From assembly GCF_017168235.1 (NCBI RefSeq), contig NZ_JABFAO010000011.1, positions 814,796 to 878,795 on the forward strand: a DNA stretch of 64,000 bases, in the 5' to 3' direction. How positions within the stretch are numbered: the first letter of the stretch is position 1; every line of letters begins with the position of its first letter. Shown piece by piece: positions 37,622-46,653 of this stretch. The translations under genes and the position numbers were made by a program. Source of the DNA: Rhodococcus sp. KRD197 (GTDB taxonomy: Bacteria; Actinomycetota; Actinomycetes; Mycobacteriales; Mycobacteriaceae). Under the pieces are notes generated by a model, which saw nothing but the letters and a program-made list of their open reading frames with translations, was not told the origin of the DNA and ran no database searches.

Positions 37622-38718
37622 TCATCCCGCCTCGTTCGACGGTTGTCGCGTCTGCTCGATGCGTTGCCGCTGCCGGACCCCGTACGCCGCCTCCCTGACG
37701 GCGGCGTCGTCCTCGAGACCCGACCCGAGCGCCCCACCGATGGTCGCGATGGACGCCAGTAGCCAGGCGAGGGTGAGGTAGTCGGAAAAATTCACCCCGT
37801 GCCCGAGAATGCGGGACAGCAGTTCCGGGGGAAGAGTCAGACACGCGGTGAACAGCAGCAGGCCGAACAAAGCCACGTGGAGGACGATCACGCCGATGAC
37901 CAGGGTGACGACGGTGGCGGTGTTGTACAGCACCGAACGATCGCGCTCCTCCGGCGACTTCGGTCGTTCCCACAGTTCGTGTTCGACGAGCAGCCAGAGA
38001 ATCATCGCCACGATCGACAGGACCGTCGCCGCACTCATCCGTCATGGGCCCATCGTGTCGGCGAACAACCAGATCGTGTTGGTGGCCAGTGCGATCGCAC
38101 CCGTGGCGAAGGCGCCGACGAGCACCTTCGACAGTCCGGTGACCAGTCGCCACGGCCGGTTGGCCCGCACCATCCCCGACAGCAGTCGCAGTCGCCGCAG
38201 TCCCGAGGGCGCCAAGTATCGGATGCCGTCCTTGATCTGCACACACGGGTACCGTCGCGCCGCGCCGGGAGGCATGAGTTCGGGTTCACCGAGAACGCGG
38301 GCGAGCGCGAGTTCGGTGACGGTGCGGATGCGGCGCTCGATCCGGACGCCGCCCACACCGGCGACCGAGATGGGTGCGAATCTGTGGTCGACGCTGACGT
38401 CGGCCACCACCGGCAGGGTGTCCTCCCGGCGCGGCAGATCGGTGAGATACACGACGATGTCTTCCTGTTCGGAGGACGGATCGACCGTGTCGATGACATC
38501 GGTGAAATCGGCTTGCTCGTCCGGCAGGTACGGTTTGCGGCCACACAGGTCGTCCACCGGCGCTCGGGCCGGTCAGGGCTTTGCAGGCGTTCCGGCAGGT
38601 AGTCGGCGATGCGTTCGGCAAGAGCCGCTGGTTCGCCCGGATCCGCGATCAGCAGCACCGAAACCTGCTCACCCGCGGCACCGGAGTGCCCCGCCTGCAG
38701 ATGCTCGTTCGCCGTCAC
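37622..38718 (-). pseudogene. Broken paralogue of the stress-island membrane protein
   Basis: Reading from a GTG at 38718 the soluble N-terminus begins, the frame shifts near 38557 ('PERRW' then 'DDLCGRK'), and an in-frame TGA at 38042-38044 interrupts it between '[11 protein letters not shown]' and 'RMSAATVLSIV'. The second half then continues in frame to 'IGGALGSGLEDDAAVREAAYG'. These blocks align along their whole length with the intact protein at 23902-24993. At least one frameshift and one stop codon mean it is a pseudogene. Confidence 0.75.
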
Positions 38719-39111
38719 CGCCTTCGCGTACCCGCCCGGTGTGTCCCCAAACTCCAGGCTGTGGGTGCGAGTCGATCACAGCGCCCGCCACGGATATCGG
38801 CTGCCAGTCCGTGTCCGGTAGACACCCCGCAGCGTCTGAGGATGCACCGCGGACACGACCACAACCCGCGGGATCTGGTCCGCTCGGTGCACCCCGCTGA
38901 TCGATCCATTAGGGGCAAACGGGCCAATGACTGGGCATCGATCTCCTTACGGGATAGCGACCGGGCTGAGGATTCTGACAAGTTCGTGGGAATAAGGCAC
39001 TGACACGACGGCGAGAACCTGCAGGTCGGAGATCCGCGAAGTGACACCGATCCGCGGAACCTACAGTCGCCGCGCGTGCATCGCAGACGACCCCGCTCCA
39101 TCGGGCGAGAG
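38719..39111. other. Gap with no gene; possible transposon end
   Basis: No supportable coding region. On the minus strand two copies of a TGTCAG-type motif lie close together (about 38970-39008: TGTCAGTGCC and TTGTCAGAATCC, 24 bp apart). Ends of Tn7/Tn5053-type elements begin with TGT and carry repeated subterminal motifs, so this could be the end belonging to the adjacent tniQ. Tentative. Confidence 0.3.
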
Positions 39112-40344
39112 CTATGTCGGCGGATGGTGCAACGGGATCCCGTGGTCGAGGAACAGTTGCACCGTCTCATCCAGCTCCGCCGCGGTGCGGCACCCCATGC
39201 GCAGGAAGTTGTACAACGAACTGGCGGATGCGGGATCGACGCGCGCTGCCGCGATGGCGGCCTCGGCCGCAGCGTGCGCGTCAGCCCATAAATCGCGCTC
39301 GGGTGCGGGGTAAGACGAGCGCGTCGGAGCTGTCCCGGGATCGACCGGCTCATGCGGTCGTGGGCTCAGCAGAGATGCGTGCGCACCGCCGGCATCGATC
39401 TCACCGCTCTCGACCATCGCAATGGCGATCGCCGCGGCCTTGAGGACTTTCGCCTGCTCGTCCCAGTGCAGGTCCTCGAACGGAACCCACGCGGTCCGCA
39501 ACGGGCGAGAACGACCGGCGGCCTTCCAGATCGCAACGAGCCTCGTCGCCCACCGTCCGGTGCGAACCAGTGGCGTGGACACTTCGTCGACGACGGTGCG
39601 CAGAAGCCGGAACCACACTGCGGCATGTACCCGGCCTGGGCCGAGTTCCACCCATCCCGTTGTCAGAGCCTCGGTGCTGCGCCGATCGAGGTCCGTGACC
39701 GCTGAGGGAACCGGAACGGGCGAGACCCGTTCGTCCGAACCGAACCGGACCTGATCCCAGAAAATTGCATGACCAGGGAAAGCAGAGCAGGGTTCGAGTC
39801 GACAACGGTGGTCGAGGCAGCTGCTCAGCACCGGATATTGATGCAGCAGAGTCATGTTGATATCAGCAGTGGATTCGAGGCTGTCGATACATTCCGGGCA
39901 TGCCCGACTGCGCGGAGTGCTCGCCCACGGCAACCATGCTTCGCTCGTGGGTGTGCGGCGTCGTCGATCCTCCCTCGCGAGGTCGGCCGGTAGCAGGATC
40001 GAGAATTGGTGGACGTAGGTGTCGAAGTCGCAGTCGGCGGGGTCGGTGCTGTCGAGCAGCCACGGTGTCCACCCCGCCAACGTCATCATCCGCACCCTCT
40101 CTACCGGGACTGCGCCGCGACCGGCCAGCTCGGCAAGTATCGGCTCCGGTGTGTAGCGGTCGAGATCTTCGACAGAACAATCGATTTCGAGTTCTGCAAG
40201 AAGGTCAGAGGGCCTGATGTGCGGATACAGCTCGCATATCCGGGCCAACCATGACGAGAGGACCTCACCTGGCAGTGGCTGCGGGTGCAGCGGCCACGGG
40301 CGAACGTACGCATCACCGGGCATCGGTGCGAGCCGCGCGTTCAT
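39112..40344 (-). CDS. tniQ: TniQ family transposition protein
   Basis: 410 residues. N-terminal TniQ block 'PLHPQPLPGEVLSSWLARI', then a zinc-cluster region 'RACPECIDS ... CLDHRC' and a long C-terminal helical part. It starts inside the tniB-like gene (ATGA overlap at 40341-40344). It would assist target selection with TniB. Note that it lies on the opposite strand from the tniQ at 25514-26338, both pointing toward the stress genes. Confidence 0.85.
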   Translation of the reverse strand: MNARLAPMPGDAYVRPWPLHPQPLPGEVLSSWLARICELYPHIRPSDLLAELEIDCSVEDLDRYTPEPILAELAGRGAVPVERVRMMTLAGWTPWLLDSTDPADCDFDTYVHQFSILLPADLAREDRRRRTPTSEAWLPWASTPRSRACPECIDSLESTADINMTLLHQYPVLSSCLDHRCRLEPCSAFPGHAIFWDQVRFGSDERVSPVPVPSAVTDLDRRSTEALTTGWVELGPGRVHAAVWFRLLRTVVDEVSTPLVRTGRWATRLVAIWKAAGRSRPLRTAWVPFEDLHWDEQAKVLKAAAIAIAMVESGEIDAGGAHASLLSPRPHEPVDPGTAPTRSSYPAPERDLWADAHAAAEAAIAAARVDPASASSLYNFLRMGCRTAAELDETVQLFLDHGIPLHHPPT

Positions 40345-41024
40345 GCGAGGTGGCGTTCGAACTGGCGGCGTCGCTCCGTGGGGCCGAGGTACGGAGTGCG
40401 CGTGAGCACCGATGAGGTCATCGCTTCCTCTCCGCTGTCGACGGCGGTCACTGCTGCGGCTGTGAGCAGCGTTGCCAGTTCACCGATGGTGCCCTCGGAG
40501 CGAGTGAGGAGGTAGTCGGTCATCTCCAGTGATGTCACGTGCGAGGGTTTGCGGAGGGGGAAGCTCGTGCTGAAACTGGCCAGCAGTGATCTGGTGTCGG
40601 CAGTGTTGGTCCAGACCGGCAAAGTGATGGGGTGGAATCGATTCTCCAGCTGCGGATCGGTCCGGATGGCGAGGTAAGCGTCGCGGGTTCCGACAGCGAC
40701 GAGAGGAATGCGTAGTTCGTTGCCCAGGAACCGCAGCACGTTCAAGAATTCGCGGCGGACGTTGTCGCGGCCGGCGAGAACATTGTGGAGCTCGTCGATG
40801 ATCAACATCCGTACGCCGGTGGCGCGGAGCAGCATCAATGCTTGCTGTTCGAGTTCGTGGACCCGATTGCGGGGCCTGGTCGGTGTTCCCAACGCTGTGA
40901 GCAGTGCGAGGTAGAACCGGCCGGGTGACGGGTCCGGGGCCTCGACGCGAAAGACCCAGTGGAACAACCCGGCACGAGAGGTCGGACGATCACCCACGCC
41001 CGCACTCCACTCGAAGCCGCACAA
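40341..41024 (-). pseudogene. TniB-like AAA ATPase lacking its Walker A region
   Basis: From about 40955 the translation is typical TniB: 'EAPDPSPGRFYLALLTALG', Walker B 'MLIIDELHNVLAG', and 'GNELRIPLVAVGTRDAY' with its sensor region, then a C-terminal 'GTIGELATLLTAAAVTAV'. The usual first 60-80 residues with Walker A (G-x-x-x-x-G-K-T) are missing: the 23 residues read before the homology belong to DNA at the end of the recombinase cluster. Without Walker A it should not bind ATP normally. Possibly translated from the ATG at 41024, but probably not functional. Confidence 0.75.
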
Positions 41025-42855
41025 CCAAACTCACAGCGACGCCATCAGTTGATCGGTGCATTCGGGTTAAGCGGTCGTGCCGACGCCGGTCGGTGACGAC
41101 CTGTCCTTGGTATCGGATATTCGACTCGAGCTCGCTCAGACGTCGGCGGGCTTCGTCGGCGGCGGGTCCAACGAGATCGGTGTGTTCGTGGGCATCGATC
41201 ATTGCCATCAGACCCTCCCCTCGGGCAAGGGCCTCCTCTGACTCGACTTCGGCGCGGAAACCGCTATCCGATGTGCCGGCGTAGCCCTCGAACATCTGGA
41301 CAGCTTGGTGGCGATATTGAATTGCCCCGGCAATGGATCCGCCGGGTTGGCGTGCGATGAACCAGGCGAGTGTTCGTCTGAACTGGCGGGTTGTCAGCCG
41401 CCACGTTTGGGCATTCACAGCCGGAATGTCCTCTGCGAGATCATGTGCGCGACAATAGCCATCGATCCAGGACACCAGATTGTTGATGTGGTCGTTCGTG
41501 GTCTTGGTCAAATTGACGTGGGCGGCGGTTTTGCCGATCCGCACAGCGGTGCCATGAGTTGAGGGTGCGAACAGCCGGGTTTCGTTACGGGGTTGGAGGA
41601 GTTCGAGGACCGCCACGGCGCGGGCGGCCGGAGCGCCGACAACCCAGGTCGCTTGCACTCCGGTGGGGTCGCGTTCACCTTTGAACGCCAGGCTGGTGAT
41701 CATCCACCGGTAGGGCCTGCCGTGAGGGTCACGTTTGACGCTGATGCAGCCCCGCTGCAGATGCTTGATCTCGCTGTCACGCATGCCGGACAGGAACGCG
41801 ATGATCACGTAGCAGGCTGCGCTCAGCGCCGACAGCAGGTGCAAGATCCCGGCCTGCCGATCACGCCGATTGAACAGGATGCGGTCAATCCAGGGGGACC
41901 CGTTGATCCGTCCGTTGATCACCACGTCACACGAGACATCGTTGTCGACCCCGACCAGTCGAGCTGTGTCCTCGATGAGGTCATGGTAAGTCCGCAAGGT
42001 CGAGCGATCGCATCCAAGCAGGCGGGACAGGTGGCGAAAGCTCGGTTGGCCGTTGTGTCCCGGTAGTGGGCGTTCTGCGTCACGGTATTCAGCTAACAGA
42101 TGGACCAGATCCTTCTCTACCCAACGCCTTGCCTCGGGCGGAACTACCCCTTCTTGCAATCGAACTCGTCGCCACTCGCGGTCTGCCGCGAGAATGTCCG
42201 ATGCAAACTCATCGACGAACCGCAGACTCCAGGTGAGTAGGGGTCCGAGCACCGCCTCCGGAATTCTGGCGGTCGCGTTGTCTGGCCCGCTCCTGTCGCC
42301 GGACTCGCTCCAACCATCGATGTGGTACGGGTCGAAAGTCAGCTGATCGGTAACCATGAGTCCGCGGTAGCGATAGAGCGACCGAACCGAACTGCGATAG
42401 CGATCACGAACCGTGAGAGTGGGTTGCGTCGCGAGCAAATGCAGTTGGTACGCAATCAAATCGGAAGGTTGCAACTCCGATAGCAGCGGCTGGCGCAGGT
42501 TGGGTCGCGAAGCGAGCCAGGAGAAGAAGTGGCGGAGCGTGGGCAACATCGAGGCAATCGTCGCTACCTTCGGTAAGCCGCGTCCTCTGGCGGGTGCAGG
42601 CCCGCCCAGCAGCCCGATGAAAAGTTCTTTGGCCACGGTGCGATAGACAGACGGCACGGATGTGAAGTCGAGGATCAGAGCAACATGATGTTGCTGAAAG
42701 AAAGCTGGACTGAGATCCCAGACGTCCTCTACGAATCGGGAAGCTCGGCTGAGTTCTGTCTCCGGGCGCACCGGCCGCCCGTTCAGTACGCATCGTTCGT
42801 CGAACGGGTGCGACGTCGACGGTTGAGGGTGGGCGTTGGTCATGTTTGCTCCCAT
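40990..42855 (-). CDS. Large tyrosine recombinase, third of a trio
   Basis: 621 residues. A long N-terminal half with a SAM-like core-binding region is followed by a catalytic half: first Arg in 'FLSGMRDSEIKHL' near 357, 'LTTRQFRRTLAWFI' replacing the usual H-x-x-R box, His in 'YRHQAVQMFEGYAG' and nucleophile Tyr near 524. It starts 16 bp inside the preceding gene. The extreme C-terminus ('GVAVSLVVRLRVECGRG') does not look like the Cys-bearing tail I expect for this family, and truncated tniB begins within 50 bp, so its end may have been cut by the same junction. Confidence 0.8.
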   Translation of the reverse strand: MGANMTNAHPQPSTSHPFDERCVLNGRPVRPETELSRASRFVEDVWDLSPAFFQQHHVALILDFTSVPSVYRTVAKELFIGLLGGPAPARGRGLPKVATIASMLPTLRHFFSWLASRPNLRQPLLSELQPSDLIAYQLHLLATQPTLTVRDRYRSSVRSLYRYRGLMVTDQLTFDPYHIDGWSESGDRSGPDNATARIPEAVLGPLLTWSLRFVDEFASDILAADREWRRVRLQEGVVPPEARRWVEKDLVHLLAEYRDAERPLPGHNGQPSFRHLSRLLGCDRSTLRTYHDLIEDTARLVGVDNDVSCDVVINGRINGSPWIDRILFNRRDRQAGILHLLSALSAACYVIIAFLSGMRDSEIKHLQRGCISVKRDPHGRPYRWMITSLAFKGERDPTGVQATWVVGAPAARAVAVLELLQPRNETRLFAPSTHGTAVRIGKTAAHVNLTKTTNDHINNLVSWIDGYCRAHDLAEDIPAVNAQTWRLTTRQFRRTLAWFIARQPGGSIAGAIQYRHQAVQMFEGYAGTSDSGFRAEVESEEALARGEGLMAMIDAHEHTDLVGPAADEARRRLSELESNIRYQGQVVTDRRRHDRLTRMHRSTDGVAVSLVVRLRVECGRG

Positions 42856-44660
42856 GGTGATTCGACGAGATCGAGAAGTGCATCGGTGGGTTTGATCTCC
42901 GTTGCCGCCAGGATCTCGGACCGATTGAACTTCGAGAGAACGTCATGGCGGATGGCCGCCCACGTCGGTCCGTATCGGACCCACCAATCGGCCTCCGACA
43001 GCTGATCGCGGCGGGCCGCCAGCGCATCGAGCAATCCGAGCAGTCCAGGAAGGTGATCAGGCGTGATCACGCAGTTTCCGCAGTGAAAGCAGTCGAGAAA
43101 CGATGCGCGACAGCTTCTCCCGGTGGCGGGATGGTGGTCGTGATCCCGGCACGCTGACCAGGCGGTATCGGCTGCGTCTGTGTGCGTCGGCGGGGTATCC
43201 CCGTGAGGATTGGTGGCGGAGCGTTCCGGCTGCACGTTCAGTGTGCCTCCTGCAACGTGCAGCGCCCGTCTGTGTGCTGCCAGAGCGCTCGATTCGGCGT
43301 CGCTGACGGCAGCCGCAACAACGGTGTGTGCCCATTCCTGTGTTGTCGGGTCTCCGCGTAGATAGTTCCGGAACAGAACCGGGATGGTGTTGCTCCGGGC
43401 AGCGGACGGGAGGTGACCGCCGATCTGTTTGGTACGGCGCACGTCTGCCGTGGTCTTGATCCGGTTGCCGGTGACCGCAAGCGGAGCCGGGGGCGTTCCG
43501 TCGACGACGTCAGCGTGGAGGCAATGCCGGGTGCGCCATCCGGCAAGGTTGATTGCTGTCGCGGTCAGTTCGCGAGCGAATGGGTCGAAATGTTCTTCGA
43601 TACCGCGAAGGCCGGTGTTGTGGCCGCTACGCCAGATCGACCAAACGGATGCGCTGCCAGAAGTGTTCCTGCTGCGAGTGGTCAGTTCGTGTAGCAGTAG
43701 GTAAAGACCGCCGGGATAGTGCAGTTCGCGACCCGGTGGCCCGATCTCCCACGTCGCGGTCTCGAACCATCGGTGATTGCCGCGGCGGCGTTTGATGACA
43801 CGAACTTCGACGGCGCGTGTCTCCAGGATTCGGTGTTCCCAGGGGAGCTCTTTGATGGTTTCGATATTGCGGCCGGTCAGCGCCACCATCAACACGAGCA
43901 TTGGCGCGAGGTCCCGGATCGTCATATAGAGCCGGCTCGCAAGCTCCAGTCTGACGACGTGCGCGCTGAAGCTCCGGCTCGGGGGTACGACTCCTGATTC
44001 CGCAATCGCGACGAGCTCTTTGTCGCCCTCCAAGCCTTCCTGTTCACCCGTTTGTCCTATTGCAGCTTCCGAGAGTCGAATTCGATCGCGCAATGCGGTG
44101 ATGTCTGACCGAGCGGCTGAGAGAATACGATCGAACTCTCCGTCCGAGTAGCCAGGTTGGCCAATCCGGGTCTGCCCGATTTGGCGGCAGGTGTAGTCGA
44201 TCACTGATGAATTCACCGTATCGACCAGCGGTGGCAACGTCAGGAACTGTCCGAAAAGTGCGATGCCTCGCCAGGCGTAGACGTCCTTCTGCGTGATTCT
44301 GCGCTGGTTGTAGACAGATTGGAGGTGGGCGGTCTCCAGCAACGGTGGTCCGGTCGGTGGATCCGGCAGTTCCGAGAGGGATCGCAGCATGGATCGCACC
44401 CTCGTAACCAGTCCCTTCGCTGAGCTGAGCGTCCTGCTGCGTCCCGTCGCCCCGAGGGCAAGGGCCAGAGCCTCTGCAACTGCCGTGTGCCAACCGGGCA
44501 GCGCCATCTTCGCGACGTCCACCAGCAGAGTCCGGCCGTCTTCACCATCGAATCGGACCGTGAGGCCGGAGGCGATGGCGTGTTCGCCTTCGGTCGGTGT
44601 GTACGGGCCAGATGGGAGCATCGCGCGGCGCCCGGTGCCGGTACTGCCGCGACCGTTCAC
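42840..44660 (-). CDS. Large tyrosine-recombinase-like protein, second of a trio
   Basis: 606 residues. It has 'LMVALTGRNIETIKELPW' with the first catalytic-type Arg, a mid-protein basic region 'TADVRRTKQIGGHLPS', and near the C-terminus a cysteine cluster 'CRASFLDCFHCGNCVIT' that could bind zinc. The canonical H-x-x-R and Tyr boxes are hard to find, so it may be a degenerate partner rather than a strand-cleaving enzyme. It overlaps the first recombinase by ATGA and the third by 16 bp, so the three are made as a unit. Confidence 0.72.
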   Translation of the reverse strand: MNGRGSTGTGRRAMLPSGPYTPTEGEHAIASGLTVRFDGEDGRTLLVDVAKMALPGWHTAVAEALALALGATGRSRTLSSAKGLVTRVRSMLRSLSELPDPPTGPPLLETAHLQSVYNQRRITQKDVYAWRGIALFGQFLTLPPLVDTVNSSVIDYTCRQIGQTRIGQPGYSDGEFDRILSAARSDITALRDRIRLSEAAIGQTGEQEGLEGDKELVAIAESGVVPPSRSFSAHVVRLELASRLYMTIRDLAPMLVLMVALTGRNIETIKELPWEHRILETRAVEVRVIKRRRGNHRWFETATWEIGPPGRELHYPGGLYLLLHELTTRSRNTSGSASVWSIWRSGHNTGLRGIEEHFDPFARELTATAINLAGWRTRHCLHADVVDGTPPAPLAVTGNRIKTTADVRRTKQIGGHLPSAARSNTIPVLFRNYLRGDPTTQEWAHTVVAAAVSDAESSALAAHRRALHVAGGTLNVQPERSATNPHGDTPPTHTDAADTAWSACRDHDHHPATGRSCRASFLDCFHCGNCVITPDHLPGLLGLLDALAARRDQLSEADWWVRYGPTWAAIRHDVLSKFNRSEILAATEIKPTDALLDLVESPWEQT

Positions 44661-46141
44661 TGTGTTTTGTTCTCAGTGGCGACGTCGAAGACGTCGAGTG
44701 GAGTGTCGCGGGGATCTTCCCATGTGTTGGGCACCAACATCATTCGCGTTTCCATTTCCAATTCCGACAGCGCGTGTAAGTAGATCTGTGTTGTCACCAC
44801 GGAGCGGTGTCCGAGGCGACGTCGCACCCAGTCCAGAGGGTCACCGAAGATCTGTGTCCATTGCCCTCGCTGTTCGGCAGTCATTTCGGTCATCGCGCTG
44901 ATATGTCCGCGCTGTAGCTGTTCCAGAGTCACCACCGCGAACGTGTGCCGCAGGAGGTGAGCATGTGCAGTCAGAGGAACTCCTGCTCGACGACACCGTG
45001 TGTTGGCGACTGCGAACATGTCTTTCCAGGTCGAGACCGCGATGGGGGTGCCGAACTCCGACAGCCAGAACGCGGCCGGCGTCAAGCCATCGGGCCCGTC
45101 GATGAGCAAGCGGCGTCGTTCGTCGGCATCGAGGTTGGAAACTTTCACGGTCGATCGCAGACCGGACCGAGTCTGTACGACGACCGGCGAATGCGGATCA
45201 GGGATCACGAGCGGGCGGCGAACCTGTTCGTACCGTCCGCAGGCGCGTGCGCGGGCGATGACCTCCGCGCGATCGAGTGTCGCGTACCCGATCAGGTCGG
45301 CGATCACGGATTCAGGAACGTAGACTCGGCGGGCCGAACGACCTTTGGCGATGGCCGTCGGCAGCCAAAAACGTTGATAGCCCCCGAGACCGCGAGCTGT
45401 TGGCACATCGAATACCGTCAGCGCCGCTTGCTCGGACAACCGCATGCCGGTGCGCACCATCAAGTCGCAGAATGATGCATTGCGCGCCGCCCAGCGACCG
45501 CGAAACCCGGTGTCGTGGACACCGTCGGCGCGATATCCGCGAATCCCGACATCGCGCCATAAACGGTAGGACTGGGGTGGGAGCCACTCGATACGATCCG
45601 TCGCGGCATCGTGCGAGTAGGTTGCCGGTGTTGTGGTCGAAGAGTCATGACGGACGAGGCCCGCGCCGAACGGCATTGGTCGTCGAACTCTCTGCGGCAC
45701 AGGGTTGTTCAATATATGGCCCGCGCGGACCTGCCATCGATAGAACTTGTCGACTGCGGCAACCTCTCGGTCCCATGTCGCACCTTGTATGTGCGGCCCT
45801 TGAGAGTCGATCCTGCGCCAGCGCCAGTACGCCAGATGGTCAGCCTCGTTGACGTCGCACCAACGAGCTCTGTCTCGTGAGACAGCAACGAAGTTCAAGA
45901 ACGCGGCTAGATCGCGGGCGTAGCCCACCTGGGTGTGGCGCGCCTTCGCCTGCATATCGACTGATCTGAAGAAGGCATTCAACTCGATGTCATACTCAAA
46001 TGATGGGTCAATGAGGAACGGCGTGCCGGCCACCAACTCTGGCCGCGCGAACCCAGGCCACTCCAAATTTGTGTCCGGCACCGCTGGCCGCGGCACCAAC
46101 TCGTGTGGAGTGATACAAACACGCCAACCAGGTCTCGGCAT
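44657..46141 (-). CDS. Tyrosine recombinase, first of a trio
   Basis: 494 residues from ATG 46141 ('MPRPGWRV'). The frame is open further upstream, but that part reads DNA of the truncated integrase in the wrong phase. SAM-like N-domain ('HTQVGYARDLAAFLNFV'), then the complete catalytic set: Arg near 233 in 'RTGMRLSEQAAL', 'HAHLLRHTFAVV' (H-x-x-R), 'RRRLGHRSVVTTQIYLHAL' with the His and nucleophile Tyr near 455. It is the most canonical enzyme of the three. Its stop overlaps the next start. Confidence 0.85.
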   Translation of the reverse strand: MPRPGWRVCITPHELVPRPAVPDTNLEWPGFARPELVAGTPFLIDPSFEYDIELNAFFRSVDMQAKARHTQVGYARDLAAFLNFVAVSRDRARWCDVNEADHLAYWRWRRIDSQGPHIQGATWDREVAAVDKFYRWQVRAGHILNNPVPQRVRRPMPFGAGLVRHDSSTTTPATYSHDAATDRIEWLPPQSYRLWRDVGIRGYRADGVHDTGFRGRWAARNASFCDLMVRTGMRLSEQAALTVFDVPTARGLGGYQRFWLPTAIAKGRSARRVYVPESVIADLIGYATLDRAEVIARARACGRYEQVRRPLVIPDPHSPVVVQTRSGLRSTVKVSNLDADERRRLLIDGPDGLTPAAFWLSEFGTPIAVSTWKDMFAVANTRCRRAGVPLTAHAHLLRHTFAVVTLEQLQRGHISAMTEMTAEQRGQWTQIFGDPLDWVRRRLGHRSVVTTQIYLHALSELEMETRMMLVPNTWEDPRDTPLDVFDVATENKTQ

Positions 46142-46160
46142 GGTGGGCAACAGTACGTGG

Positions 46161-46365
46161 ACATCTGTCCATCCGTGCACAAAACGTGGTGCCACCACAA
46201 CGCGAGCCCACGTGAGTACGCTTTCACTGTGTTGGGGCTGAACGCGCACGCGACCCGAAGCCACTCCAGCCATTCCTCGACAGGGCCTACTACTGCGTGG
46301 TCGCGGTCGAGGACAGACCAGGTCACCCCGCCGTCCGGCAGTACCACCTTCTGCGTCCGAGCCAT
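46161..46365 (-). pseudogene. N-terminal fragment of another tyrosine integrase
   Basis: An ATG at 46365 with GGGAGG 9 bp upstream begins 'MARTQKVVLPDGGVTW', followed by a second SAM-like core-binding domain ('VEEWLEWLRVACAFSPNTV', 'KAYSRGLALWWHHV'). Homology ends at about 46161, where the trio DNA starts; the frame runs to 45979 as nonsense. This is an integrase gene cut after roughly 65 residues, so the upstream edge of the trio lies inside it. The 46366-46653 stretch beyond has no gene I can support. Confidence 0.6.
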
Positions 46366-46653
46366 GACACCCACCTCCCGTACGGGTGTAGGCAACCATC
46401 AGCTCACGTGCAAACAAAGCCGACACGCCGACGCTCACATGACGTCGAAGACGCCTGGAGGTGGGGTGAGGATAAGCCGACCTGTTCGACTACATGGTCG
46501 AACTCGGCACCACGCAACGCGCAGCGTTCAACCGACTCAACGCTTTTCGGCAACCCTCCACATCCTGACCATCGGGCGGGGTGGTCCGTGTACGCGGACG
46601 ACGGGCGGATGGCACTACGGTGCTCTGCGGGCCACAACCGAAAGACGAGGACA

